From the NCBI GenBank assembly GCA_002786025.1, contig NHNW01000016.1:62001-126000 (forward strand): DNA of 64,000 nt, in the 5' to 3' direction. Made by a program: the position numbers and the translations under genes. This stretch comes from Zasmidium citrigriseum (lineage: Eukaryota > Ascomycota > Dothideomycetes > Mycosphaerellales > Mycosphaerellaceae). Numbering within the stretch: the first letter of the stretch is position 1; each line of letters starts with the position of its first letter. Below the pieces are notes generated by a model. The model ran no database searches, had not been told where the DNA came from, and worked only from the letters and a program-made list of their open reading frames with translations. Shown here piece by piece: positions 54,263 through 64,000 of this stretch.

Positions 54263-55609
54263 TCATTTCTGCCCGTCTTCCCAGGCAACCTTAACAAAAC
54301 TCTCCACATCCTCCCACAAACTCTCCGGACACTCCAAGCCCCCAAGATGACCGCCCTTCTCCTGCTCACTAAAGAACACAAGATTACAGCTCTTCTCCGC
54401 CCATCCCCTCGGCACAGGAACAATCTCCTTGGGAAACAACGTATACCCGCAAGGCTTCTCCACATACTCCAGCTCGAGAGCCTTCGGACTGGGGTTCATC
54501 AAAGTGCTCAGCCTCAAAACCGGCGGTCCATCCCCAGGGGCGTCCGATGGATAAATGGATCGGCTGTGCCAAATACATCGCGGAAACGTCTGCGTGAACC
54601 AATACAGCGTCACAGTCTCAAGGAACTTATCCAGTTCCAGAGTTTCGTCGGTGAAAGTCTGCAGTAGCGGAGCGAGGTACGCCAATAACGCCAGAGGACT
54701 CGAAGAAAGAGCCAGTCCGAGTGTCGAGGGCTTCTGCCCTTGGAATATCCCAAAACAGAATTGTGTATCCATGAACTGTCCCGCTTTCATCAAACACATC
54801 TGTTCGGGACTCCCCTCCTCCAGCTTGCTTGAGTCGATGCCCGGCGGAAGACCCATCATATTCACATGCATGCCTTTGCAAGCATCGTACTTGAGCGCCA
54901 GACGGCGGGAGATGAGACTTCCTAGATCGCCGCCTTGGGTCAGGTAGCTGGAGCCGAAGCCTAGACCTGCCATAAGGGCGTTGATAGCGTCTGCTGCCAT
55001 GTCGACGTTGTAGTCCATTACTGTTGGCGGTCCAGAAGAGTAGCCGTAGCCTGGGAGACTTGGGACGATGATGTGGTACGGCAATTCCTTCGCAGTGGGA
55101 TACTTCTTCCGAACGATCTCCAGCATGTCGAGAAAGTCGCAGATCGAGGTCGGATAGCCGTGCAGAAAGACGATTGGGACAGCATCCTTTCTCTCCGAGA
55201 ACAACGCTAGGAATTGCAGCTCGAGCTCATTGCCCCAGGCGTCGGTGACTTGAGCCTTGAAATTCGGAAACGAATTGATGCGGTCTTCATGTCTGCGCCA
55301 ATTGAACTTGTTGAGCCAGTAGTCTTTGGCGTCCGAAAACCAGGTACGTTGCAGGCCGTATTGGTCGTTTCCGGCGGAGTTTTCGAATGTCTCTGGTGCG
55401 ATTGAGGATAGGGAAAGGAGTTGCTTGAAGTGCTGGAGTTGATCTTCGGAGGCATGAGCCTTGAAAGGTCGGATGTCCAGAGTAGCACCAGCGGGAAGCT
55501 TGCTGTATTCGACCATTTTGGATGATGGCTCGTGGGTTGAGCTGGGTTGTTCAGTGGGCGTGAACGCATCTTTAAGTATCCCCTCGAGAGGTACGGTAGA
55601 GCTCATCAT
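54263..55609 (-). CDS. Epoxide hydrolase, microsomal-type (EHN plus alpha/beta hydrolase)
   Basis: A single exon of 448 residues. The N-terminal EHN region (about residues 45-145) has LQHFKQLLSLSSIAPETFEN and WFSDAKDYWLNKFNWRRHEDRINSFPNF. The hydrolase has the oxyanion motif HGYP (150-153), nucleophile Asp in GGDLGS (about D228), YWFTQTFPR in the lid and the catalytic His in EKGGHLGGLE (about H421). This is the plan of EPHX1-like and fungal epoxide hydrolases, which open epoxides to diols via an Asp ester. No N-terminal membrane helix is evident. The first two codons are both ATG; either could start. Confidence 0.88.
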   Translation of the reverse strand: MMSSTVPLEGILKDAFTPTEQPSSTHEPSSKMVEYSKLPAGATLDIRPFKAHASEDQLQHFKQLLSLSSIAPETFENSAGNDQYGLQRTWFSDAKDYWLNKFNWRRHEDRINSFPNFKAQVTDAWGNELELQFLALFSERKDAVPIVFLHGYPTSICDFLDMLEIVRKKYPTAKELPYHIIVPSLPGYGYSSGPPTVMDYNVDMAADAINALMAGLGFGSSYLTQGGDLGSLISRRLALKYDACKGMHVNMMGLPPGIDSSKLEEGSPEQMCLMKAGQFMDTQFCFGIFQGQKPSTLGLALSSSPLALLAYLAPLLQTFTDETLELDKFLETVTLYWFTQTFPRCIWHSRSIYPSDAPGDGPPVLRLSTLMNPSPKALELEYVEKPCGYTLFPKEIVPVPRGWAEKSCNLVFFSEQEKGGHLGGLECPESLWEDVESFVKVAWEDGQK

Positions 55610-56029
55610 GAATCACAAAGCTGTACCCGACTCGAACACCGTAGAAGCTTCTGGGGGTTCCAATGTGTCGCACGCGAGTACGAACTGTGTATGACTGGGC
55701 AGATTGTTCTATGGTGACGCAGGAAAGGCTGCCAGCTGAGCTCGAGGACGAGATTGGCTAGACTGGATCCTGCGGATCTCCCCGAGGAGGAGCAGGGCTG
55801 AAGGGTTTCGCAGATTTTGGGTTGCTGAGCTGGAAGTCGGTAGAAGGGGAGAGACCATGTAGGGCATATTCGAGTTGATGGAGATGTCCTCTTGATTCGA
55901 ACTGTGAGGCGTTCCAAGGCCTTCGCTCCAACTGGAAATCGATCTATCCCCGCCGCACTCTCACACTCCAAGCTGCCAATCGTCCTCATCCACGCTCATT
56001 CCCACCCGAGCATTGCGGGGATTAGCGTC
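55610..56029 (-). other. Intergenic
   Basis: Promoter of the epoxide hydrolase and 3' flank of DBP8, both minus strand. Nothing else is supported. Confidence 0.5.
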
Positions 56030-57610
56030 TCAGTCCTTCTTCTTCCTGCTTTCCTTTACACGCTTCCTGTTGCCCTTCACATCCCTGCCTTCCTCGATCG
56101 CTAGCATAGCCTCCCTCTTCTTGTCCCCGACGACGTTCAATGCATCCCTGACAACCCTCGTCTCGACATTCACGCCTTCCTCCTTGTACTCCTCCATCTG
56201 CCTTCCGACCCTCGCTTCAATCGCATGCACAAGCTCGACATCTCTCTGCCCGACAAAGCTGATAGACGTACCCCTCCTCCCCGCACGTGCTGTGCGACCC
56301 ACGCGGTGGATGTAGTCGTCTGGGTTGCGTGGTAGATCGTAGTTGATGACGAGGCCGACGTCAGGAATATCCAGACCTCGAGAAGCGACGTCCGTAGCGA
56401 CGAGGATGCGAGCTGCTCGAGCACGGAAGCGAGCGAGGTTGGATATTCGATCTTGATGCTGGAGTTTGGAGTGGAGGGCTATGACTCTGTGTTCAAGTGC
56501 TCGGAGCAGATACTCCAGCAAATTGGCCGTTTCCGCGCGATTGCAGAAGATTATGGTGGTTTTGTCTTTGTTTTCCGGCGTGAGAAGCATGATGTGGAGG
56601 TATTTCTCCTTGTGGAGGACGTTTACCAGTTGGTAGGTCTGGGTCAACGTCTCGGGAATGGCCAGGGCGTCCATATCCACTTCGCACACGTAGACAGGTG
56701 GTTTTCCGGCTGTACGCGGCATCTCCTTCAGAGCACGTACTTCTGGGGTGACGGTCGCTGTGAAGAGGGATGTTTGACGCTTCGCTGGAGGTGGGAGAAC
56801 TTCGAGACAGGCCTCAACGTCTGGAAGCATGCTGCCCTTCGTTCCACCGGCCAGCAGTCGGTCTGCTTCATCAAGAACGACGAATTTGCAGCTTCTTAAT
56901 CCTCTAATCGTGTCTTCGCCTGAGTTGTCGATGTGATCAGCGAGCCGGCCAGGCGTCGCGATGACAATATGCGGCCGTTTCGCAAGCTCGATAGCCTGTA
57001 TCCTCATCTCCGCTCCCCCAGTGACGAGCAAGCATTTGAGTCCCTGACCACCGCCGATGGCTTGGAACTGCTCGTAGATTTGGAGAGCGAGCTCTCGGGT
57101 AGGCGTGAGAACGAGTGCGAAGATTCCTGATGGCTCCCTTGCCCACTGCTGGAGGATAGGCAGGCCAAAGGCTATCGTCTTGCCGGAACCTGTCCTTGAA
57201 CCACCTATACAGTCGCTCCCCGCGAGAATGCGAGGGATTGTGGCTTTCTGAATGCGCGTGGGGTGTTTTATAGACATATTCGAGAGAGAGTGGACGAGCC
57301 ATGGGTCTACGCCGAGTGTCGAGAAGGTCGGCTTGTCGCCGTCGATGGATGCTTGAATCGAAGCTGGCAACTCGCTCCCCAAGTTCTCGTCCGATCCCTG
57401 AGTAGCGATAGGCGTGTTGGACGGCGTCGCCTTCTTCTTAATCCTCGAGATAGGTGCGTCCATGGCCGGGAGGAAAGGCTTCTCTCCCTCGCTATCTTCC
57501 GGTTCCGGCGAGAGGCGTCTGCGCTTATTTGGGCGCTCCATCTTCACGTTATGCGCTCGTTGCGGTGGATGTGGGAATTCCTTTGCGCTCGACATCTCGA
57601 AATTCTCCAT
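56030..57610 (-). CDS. DBP8: ATP-dependent RNA helicase, Dbp8-type
   Basis: A single exon of 526 residues from the ATG at 57610; the frame runs two codons further to a GTG. The DEAD-box motifs are in order: the Q motif ([30 protein letters not shown]), Walker [44 protein letters not shown] (motif III), [21 protein letters not shown] and [10 protein letters not shown]. The short basic N-terminus and motif III FTAT match Dbp8, a nucleolar helicase needed for early 40S ribosomal maturation with partner Esf2. Its start is 123 bases from that of KRI1, on the opposite strand. Confidence 0.92.
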   Translation of the reverse strand: MENFEMSSAKEFPHPPQRAHNVKMERPNKRRRLSPEPEDSEGEKPFLPAMDAPISRIKKKATPSNTPIATQGSDENLGSELPASIQASIDGDKPTFSTLGVDPWLVHSLSNMSIKHPTRIQKATIPRILAGSDCIGGSRTGSGKTIAFGLPILQQWAREPSGIFALVLTPTRELALQIYEQFQAIGGGQGLKCLLVTGGAEMRIQAIELAKRPHIVIATPGRLADHIDNSGEDTIRGLRSCKFVVLDEADRLLAGGTKGSMLPDVEACLEVLPPPAKRQTSLFTATVTPEVRALKEMPRTAGKPPVYVCEVDMDALAIPETLTQTYQLVNVLHKEKYLHIMLLTPENKDKTTIIFCNRAETANLLEYLLRALEHRVIALHSKLQHQDRISNLARFRARAARILVATDVASRGLDIPDVGLVINYDLPRNPDDYIHRVGRTARAGRRGTSISFVGQRDVELVHAIEARVGRQMEEYKEEGVNVETRVVRDALNVVGDKKREAMLAIEEGRDVKGNRKRVKESRKKKD

Positions 57611-57733
57611 CGCCACAGCTTTAGACTTTCTCGCTTAGCCCCGAATCCCGCGGCCCGGCCCGCGCTCCGCGGCCAGAATTAAAGTCGCCTGGAAATTTTG
57701 GAGTATCCCATCTGATCTCCAACATCATCCAAC
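57611..57733. promoter_or_regulatory. Bidirectional promoter of DBP8 and KRI1
   Basis: Only 123 bases separate the two start codons. The interval holds a GC-rich block (about 57649-57676) and GGAAATTTT at 57691-57699, close to the ribosomal RNA processing element (RRPE, AAAWTTTT) known upstream of yeast ribosome-biogenesis genes. A shared promoter would co-express the two genes. The RRPE assignment is by resemblance only. Confidence 0.55.
57691..57699 (+). promoter_or_regulatory. RRPE-like element
   Basis: GGAAATTTT, one base short of the yeast RRPE core, 35 bases before the KRI1 start and 81 bases from the DBP8 start. A single short match; could be chance. Confidence 0.3.
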
Positions 57734-59626
57734 ATGGCACCAGAACGACCCTCGAAGCGCGCCAAGCTGCTCGATGACAGCGACGCTTCTGACAGCGATG
57801 CCGGCGTCAAGCTCAACATCAACGAGGAGTACGCCAAGCGGTTCGAGCACAACAAGAAGCGCGAGGAGCGACAGCAATTAGAAGAGAAGTACAAGGATGC
57901 CTCCGCCTTCAAGCGAAAGCGCGACAACGATGATGAAGAGGAGGAAGACTCTGAAGACGACGAGTCTGAGGACGACGACGCTCAGCTTGCGACAGAAGAT
58001 GTCGACGACGAGATCATGGCCACGCTGCAAGCGATTAAGAGCAAAGACCCGAGGGTGTATGACCAGAGTGTGAAGTTCTACAAGGAATTCGATCCGGAGC
58101 AAGCGGGCGGCGCGGATGTGAAGAAAGAGAAGCCGATGTATCTGCAGGACTACCACCGAGAGAATCTGTTGGCTGGGCACACCGGCGCCGAAGAGGAGGG
58201 TGAGAGGCTGCCGACGTACGCTGAAGAACAGGAGCAGCTGAAGAGGGAGCTTGTGGGATCTATGCACGCTGCTGGTGTGGAAGAAGAGGAGGACGATGAG
58301 AACGACTTCATGGTCAAGAAGAGCAAGCCGAAGCACGAGGATCTGCCAGCTGCGAAGAAGTCGAAGTCGAAGAAGAAGATCACCGACGATGATATTAAAA
58401 CTGCCGACAAGGATCCAGAGACGTATCTCTCCAACTTCATGGCTGCTCGCGCCTGGCTGCCAGGAGATGGTTCGCGTTGGGAAGCCTTCGAGTCGGACGA
58501 CAGCGACGATGACAAGCGGGCGGATGAGTTTGAGGAGGCCTACAACATGCGATTTGAGGATCCTCAGACGGCCAATGAGAAGCTACAATCCTTTGCAAGA
58601 GATGTCGGCAAGTATGGTGTGCGTCGCGAAGAGAAGAGCGGTCGCGCAAAGGCGAGAGAACGCGAGAGAGAGCAGAAAGAAGAGGCGAAGAGGGAACGCG
58701 ATGAGGAGAAGGCTCGTTTGAGGAAATTGAAGATTGAAGAGGCTGAGGAGAAAGTGAAGAAGATCAAGGAAGCTGCTGGCATCCGGGGACAAGAGCAGTT
58801 GAATCTGGACGAGTGGAGGGATGTTATTGAGGGCGACTTTGATGACGAGAAGTGGGAGAGTGAGATGAAGAGGCGGTTCGGCGATCAGTACTACGGCGAT
58901 GAGGATGAAGAAATGGGCTCTGGCGATGAAGACGCGGACAGCAAGAAGAAGAAGCCTAAGAAGCCGAAGTGGGACGACGACATCGACATTGGCGATCTGG
59001 TTCCGGACTTCGACGAGGGTAAGAAGCCCAACATCACTCTTACAGACGATGAGGACGAGGATGAAGAAGGCGGTGTCTCCATCATGGACGACGAAGACGA
59101 CACTTCCTCTAAAAAGAAGAAGAAGACGAAGAAGGATCGCGAGAAGGAGAAAGCCGACGCCAAACGCACCGCCCGCAAAGAACGCATGAAGATCGAAGAA
59201 ATGGTCGATGCAGCTCTTTCTCTCCACGAAGCTGCAGCATCCTCGTCGAACGGGACCCCGGTCGGATTCCGCTACCGTGAAACCTCACCCACCGCATTCG
59301 GCCTCTCAGCTCGAGACATCCTCTTCGCCGACGACTCCGCTCTCAATCAATATGCCGGTCTGAAGAAGATGGCCGCCTTCCGGGACGAAGACAAGAAGCG
59401 CAAAGACAAGAAGCGGTACAGCAAGAAGCAGCGTCTGAAGCAGTGGCGTAAGGAGACTTTCGGCAAGGTTGATGAGCCGTCTGGTGGTTTCGAGCGCGTC
59501 TTGGGGTATGAAGAGCAGGTCCCCGCGGGTGACGATGGCAATGTGAAGGACGGCGCGAGGAAGAAGAAGAGGAGTAAAGGCAAGAAGAGCAAGTCGAATG
59601 ACACCGGCGGGGCTGTGGATGCTTAG
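57734..59626 (+). CDS. KRI1: Ribosome biogenesis protein Kri1
   Basis: A single exon of 630 residues. The N-terminus is basic and acidic (KRAKLLDDSDASDSD, NINEEYAKRFEHNKKREERQQLEEKYKD). Kri1 blocks follow: KFYKEFDPEQ, PMYLQDYHRENLLAG, FMAARAWLPGDG, the acidic DVIEGDFDDEKWESEMKRRFGDQYY and the C-terminal KRI1_C region (GFRYRETSPTAFGLSARDIL, ALNQYAGLKKMAAFRDEDKK, KKQRLKQWRKETFG). The Lys-rich tail resembles a nucleolar targeting signal. Kri1 binds Krr1 in the nucleolus and is needed for 40S assembly. It shares a promoter with DBP8, another 40S factor. Confidence 0.93.
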   Translation: MAPERPSKRAKLLDDSDASDSDAGVKLNINEEYAKRFEHNKKREERQQLEEKYKDASAFKRKRDNDDEEEEDSEDDESEDDDAQLATEDVDDEIMATLQAIKSKDPRVYDQSVKFYKEFDPEQAGGADVKKEKPMYLQDYHRENLLAGHTGAEEEGERLPTYAEEQEQLKRELVGSMHAAGVEEEEDDENDFMVKKSKPKHEDLPAAKKSKSKKKITDDDIKTADKDPETYLSNFMAARAWLPGDGSRWEAFESDDSDDDKRADEFEEAYNMRFEDPQTANEKLQSFARDVGKYGVRREEKSGRAKAREREREQKEEAKRERDEEKARLRKLKIEEAEEKVKKIKEAAGIRGQEQLNLDEWRDVIEGDFDDEKWESEMKRRFGDQYYGDEDEEMGSGDEDADSKKKKPKKPKWDDDIDIGDLVPDFDEGKKPNITLTDDEDEDEEGGVSIMDDEDDTSSKKKKKTKKDREKEKADAKRTARKERMKIEEMVDAALSLHEAAASSSNGTPVGFRYRETSPTAFGLSARDILFADDSALNQYAGLKKMAAFRDEDKKRKDKKRYSKKQRLKQWRKETFGKVDEPSGGFERVLGYEEQVPAGDDGNVKDGARKKKRSKGKKSKSNDTGGAVDA

Positions 59627-59822
59627 CAGGCGCCTGCTTTCAGCCGGTGCGTGGAAGGCTTTAATGTCTGGGACTGACACAGTGTAGCGGCTCTAGAATT
59701 GTCGACTTTTCGAATGTACTGATATACTGCGCTGTACCCGAGGTCCTCCGCGCTTCTCCATCACTCTCCGCTTTCAACGCTCCGACCATGTTCCTTGAGC
59801 TAACATCACCTTTGACGACAGG

Positions 59823-61995
59823 ATGCCGCCAAATGCATCTCAAATCAGCGAACACTCGCAGTCGAAAGGACCTAGCAGAGCATACAAGGCATGCCTGCAC
59901 TGTCGTAAGCGGAAATCGCGATGCGACCTGGGAGGGCAAGATGGACCACCTTGTCGGCGCTGTCGCCACGAACTGAGAGAATGCATTATCCCGGAGGAGA
60001 GAGCGTGGTCGAAATCGGAGTCTGAGGTTGCGACGACGAGGAAGGCCAGTACTGCAGAGATGTCAGAGGACTTGGCCGCTAAGAGGCAGCGTATCGAGCC
60101 GAATGTGCAAAAGGACGGCGATGACAGTGGCCGGACCCTTCCACGGTGGCTTCCTGAACGCGATCCTCCTCTGAGTCGCCAAGACGATGGCCAAGCACTT
60201 CCGCGAACTGATCTCGTCAACTCTGTCATGCAGACCGTCGTGACGAGTGGCAAAGACGCACTGGGACTCCTGTTCCAAGCTGCCGACTCACCTGAGAACG
60301 AGGATCGAAGACCAGACGATTTTGAGCCAGACGCCATGGAACAGGAAAGGGTCGAGCGAGCTCTTTCGCCCGGTCAGTGTCCTGCAATACATCACCGACC
60401 TGTTGCGCTTTCTGAAATATCAGACACGGCCTACCAAACCTGGAGCGCAAGTAGGTTTGTGAAGATGGGCTGGCTTGTTCCAGCTGAGGCGGTCACTTAC
60501 CTGGACCTGTTCTTCAAGAATATGGCTGGCCTCAGTCCGGTGGATCTGAGTGCGTACTCTGGGACAGATGGCCACTTCGAGCTCGTGACCAAAGAGCCGA
60601 TCTTGTGCTGCGCCATCCTAATGATCTCCTCCCGTTACCACATCCTCCCGGGCGTAGCTGGCATCTCTCGAGGCTACTTCATCCACGAGCGAATCTGGCG
60701 CCACTGCCAGCATCTCGTCATGCGGTTGGTCTTTGGACAAGAGAAGGGATCGTCGGCCAAGACTCGCACACTGGGCTCGATCGAAGGATTGATTGTCATG
60801 TCCGAGTGGAACCCCAGAGCTTTGCACTTCCCACCTGAAGCGGATGGCTGGGACTCAGATCTGCTGCTCACTCCGAGTGCACCGCGGCCGTCACACTACA
60901 CCCAGGTGAAGAGCATTATTGACGTTATTGAGCCCGCGAGGAGATCTGACAGGATGTCGTGGATGCTACTCGGCTGTGCGCTTTCTCTGGCCCATGAACT
61001 GGATGTGTTCGAAGACGACGAGGGTGCAGAGCCGCCGTCCCCAAAAGCTGCGCAGATATCTCGACTACGACGGCTGCTTTTTGCTTCTATCAACCAACTA
61101 GCAGCTAGGCAAGGGTCGACCTCGATGCTGTCGCAGCAACATGCTACGCTCAAGAACGATTCTCCACCAGCAGACTCCAGTGGCCCTTCGCATGAGGCAT
61201 TTCTGCAAGCATGGACGGAGCTTGTGAAGCTGTTCAAGTCGTTTTCGGACATTGCATTCCCATCGAAGTCGGCGACGAGGAGACTACTGCGATCGGGTCG
61301 GTACACGTCAATTCTGGAACATTTCCAACCCTTGCTTGTGCAATGGAGTGAAAAGTACCTTGACAGTTCACGTAAGTACGTCTCCGTAATTTTCGCTACT
61401 CTTCAGACCAATGCTGATAATACCACAAGACATCGCTAAAGAGATGCAAGACCATCTCTTCATCGAACACCAGTACACCAAAATATACTTCAGCTCCCTC
61501 GGCATGCAAGCGGAGTGCGAACAGTTCTCTGCTGATGGCTCTCTGCGCCGTGACCACACTACGACCGTCCTTGACCACGAGCACGCACAGCAAGTCATCG
61601 CTGATTCCTGTGCTCTGCTCGAACGAGTTGTCCAGCTTTCTGAGAAAGGCCTTCTTCGTTTCGCCCCGGTCCGAGTCTTCCTTCACGCAACGACGGCATC
61701 GATGTTCCTTCTCAAAGCTTTGGCACTGGGTGTACGCAACAGCCAACTGCGCTCGGCTTTGGCTATCTTGGACAACACTGTCACGGCATTGAGGACCAGC
61801 GTTCCAGACGACATCCATTTGGCACACACTTACGCCTCCCTCCTCAAGACGCATATCTGGCGCCTTCGAAAAGCTTTTTCGACCTCATCCACTGCGAAAT
61901 CTGCCGTTCGGACACAAACGCCGGCAACACGAACGCCTCAAGTTAATGATGAAGTAAGAGCGATGGGTGGTGTGTTATACGATAGAGCTAGCTAA
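59823..61995 (+). CDS. Zn2Cys6 transcription factor, ARO80-like architecture
   Basis: Exons 59823-61371 and 61430-61995 (704 residues; 58-base intron with GTAAGT and GCTGAT). The DNA-binding cluster has Cys at 24, 27, 34, 44, 47 and 54 (RAYKACLHCRKRKSRCDLGGQDGPPCRRC). The middle homology region shows LDLFFKNMAGLSPVDL, CCAILMISSRYHILPG, GLIVMSEWNPRALHFP and WMLLGCALSLAHELDVFED. The last part (SLLKTHIWRLRKAFS) is typical of ARO80-type regulators, which activate aromatic amino acid catabolism in yeast. The frame ends only 175 bases before a RIP-mutated repeat, and related proteins usually have a longer tail, so the 3' end may be trimmed. Confidence 0.83.
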
Positions 61996-62169
61996 CTGTC
62001 TCGAAGCCGAAGTGTGAACGATATGCCAAGCGCACGTGACTAAGCCTTATGTGCTGCCTTAGGCTAGTTGCTCTTGCTACTCCCCTCATAACAGGTGGCA
62101 TTCCACAGCCACCATCTATGCTCTTATGCCTATCGATATCTATCGCTCTTATCTCAAATCGACCGAACA

Positions 62170-64000
62170 GGGGGGGTATTAATATTATCTTAATTATATC
62201 TTATAACCTACGCTAGCTAGCGGCTATTAGCGCTTTATAATAACTCCCCTTATAATAAGCTCTTATCTATACTCCTTTCTTAAATACCCGTAGCCGTAAT
62301 ATACTCGCTCTTTACTTCGGTAATAACTATATAACGCGGTAGTATTAGGCGCGTCGTCGTTACGATTAGTTCGTTAGTACGGCTAGCGTTCGTTATATAC
62401 GCTCTATATAAGGGTCCCGTACCTTTAATAGATAAAGGGTTATCGGTCGTAGTTAGTTTAAGATCGTATCTAGGGTTATAAGGTAACCTCTACGCGATAT
62501 AAACTTATAGAGGTCGTTACTATAATAGACTCTAGGTAGCTTCTTACTACGCCTTTCGTTAATAGTATAAAGGATAAAGGAAGAAGCTAAGTCTAGCGCT
62601 ATACCCGCGATCTTAAAGAGGCCTATCTATAGGAGTTCTTATAACTTCGGACGGTATATTACAGTACTACGTAGTAGTACTAGATCCCTAGTCTTAAAGT
62701 ATTTACTCTAGGTATTAATCTTATTATTAAAGTATTCGATCCTTCGGTCTACGCTCTACCTTACGTTATATCGAACTATATACTAGATCTACTTACGCTT
62801 TATAAAGTAGTCTAGTACCCTTATCGTATATCTATAGCTAGAACCGCCTACTAGGTAGTCTACTTTTAATACGTCTAATAGCTTCTACTTACGCGGTAAT
62901 AGGTATTCCGGAAGCTCTTCTACGTAAACTACTATTTTAATCTACGCTAGAGTATAACTTACCCTAAGCCTAAGGATAGGCTTATAATTTATAGCGAATA
63001 CCGCCGCCTAAGCCTCCTTAACCTAGTTAGTAAGGGTATTAATAGGGTGCCTAGTCTTATCTATAGTTAGTATCGAGGTAGCCTTTTTAATAGTACGCCG
63101 GAGGGTACGATTAAAGTTTTCTACGCTACCCGTTAAGCTCTTAGTAGCCGTTAGTAACGGCCGCGTATAGATATCTCGGTCTTAAAGGAAGTTAGCTACT
63201 ATAGTATACTCTAATCTAGGGTTAAAGAAAACTATAATAGGATACGTATTACGTTAGAAACTACGCTATAGAGCGCTAATAACCGTCTCTAATTCCTTAT
63301 CTAGTAGTAGTTCGACCTCGCCGAACCTTATAAAGGCGTCTACTATAACGAATAGGTACTCTATACTATCTATAGTCTTCGGAAATAGGCCTATTAGATC
63401 GATCTAAAGGACCTCGTACGGGTTAAGGACGGACAACGGCTATATTAGTATATATAATTCTTCTAGGCGCTATAGGTTATAATTAATATAACTAGTAATA
63501 TAGTCGTAAATATCTTTTATTATTCCGGGCTACTATACTCGTTAAATAAGCTTAGTATATACGATCCTTAGGTTAAAATACCTAGCTTAATTATATATTA
63601 CTCTTAGAAGGCTAGAAACCTTATCTAGTATAATATACTACTACTAAACTTTACTACTCTTACCCTTCTATTAATTATAATAACGCTTCTATAGAGTCTA
63701 AGTACCCTTATTATACTTAAACGGTACTACCTTACGCTTAAATACCTAGTACTATATCTTACTCTAATCTTAAGGGACCTACTAATAGCGAAGGTATCTT
63801 ATAATATCCCTATACTACTACTCTTAGATCTTAAGCTACCTCGTAGGTTTAGCTATATCTAGCGTATTTAGTAGCGTAATAGGCTTATAGTACTCGTAAC
63901 GGTAGCGTTACTTCTAGTACGCTAGTTTAGCGTCGTCTAGTCTATACTAGTAAAGAATCTTAGTTTCGAGCGATAGGTAGTTAATTACTAAGGGCGTAGT
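62170..64000 (-). mobile_element. RIP-saturated Ty3/Gypsy-like retrotransposon (partial, 5' part outside)
   Basis: From about 62170 to the window end the sequence is AT-rich and nearly lacks CpA and TpG: by eye there are only about three in 1.8 kb, while CpG is retained. The switch at about 62165-62175 is sharp. On the minus strand the remains of a pol C-terminus can be read with many TAA/TAG at former Gln or Trp codons. The 3' end of the element faces the window interior and its 5' part continues beyond base 64000. This pattern is typical of repeat-induced point mutation during the sexual cycle. No LTR or target-site duplication was identified. Confidence 0.85.
63240..63545 (-). pseudogene. 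Integrase relic of the retrotransposon
   Basis: The minus-strand frame shows remains of the integrase zinc-binding region (PGIIKDIYDYI near 63515) and the catalytic core opening DLIGLFPKTIDSIEYLF followed by VIVDAFIRFGEVE (about 63310-63405). Downstream, near 62660-62690, GDLVLL-type residues of the integrase C-terminal region are visible. Interspersed stops are all TAA or TAG, as expected from RIP. The DLIG..P..S.EYL..VVD pattern is that of Ty3/Gypsy-type integrases. It is inactive. Confidence 0.6.

Noticed and set aside
1..64000. CRISPR arrays, bacterial operons, riboswitches or rRNA
   Set aside because: No regularly spaced repeats or rRNA-like sequence were found; gene structure is eukaryotic throughout.

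Overview
The window is nuclear DNA of a filamentous ascomycete, most likely a Dothideomycete. The evidence is the gene content (CFEM-PTH11 receptor, HET-domain protein, three binuclear-zinc regulators, GPR1/FUN34/YaaH transporter, RCR protein), introns of mostly 44-65 bases with GT..(CTRAY)..AG signals, and a repeat at the right end almost stripped of CpA/TpG, the signature of repeat-induced point mutation (RIP). Most gene models were rebuilt by hand from splice signals, and each reconstructed CDS closes in frame. Species cannot be named from the sequence alone.

Layout. 0-4 kb: the tail of an unknown gene and a membrane-anchored GH3 beta-glucosidase. 5-18 kb: an accessory, metabolism-like block with two Sulfotransfer_4 P-loop proteins flanking a C2H2+Zn2Cys6 regulator and an SDR reductase, then a CFEM-PTH11 receptor, a secreted GMC oxidoreductase, a close relative of zearalenone hydrolase, and an acetate/ammonium-type transporter. 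18-34 kb: secreted alpha-carbonic anhydrase, a gene-poor 2.2 kb stretch, small secreted Cys-containing proteins, an F-box/DUF7730-like protein, an RCR protein, an esterase, a HET protein, a Zn2Cys6 regulator and a membrane protein. 34-49 kb: a 916-residue disordered protein, the helicase Sen1, a secreted Cys-rich protein and a trafficking-adaptor-like protein. 49-54 kb: small charged proteins and a lone Rieske protein. 54-62 kb: epoxide hydrolase, the divergent ribosome-biogenesis pair DBP8/KRI1, and a Zn2Cys6 regulator. 62.2-64 kb: a RIP-saturated Ty3/Gypsy-like retrotransposon on the minus strand.

The most unusual observation is at 51-54 kb. Three small genes with unrelated bodies end in the same 19-residue C-terminal module, ENNV-x12-C-x-C-stop. 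The CxC end resembles a Rab-type geranylgeranylation signal. In the third gene the module is out of frame by one base at a G5 run. Other points of interest are the zearalenone-hydrolase homologue with its full catalytic triad and the near-complete loss of CpA in the terminal repeat.
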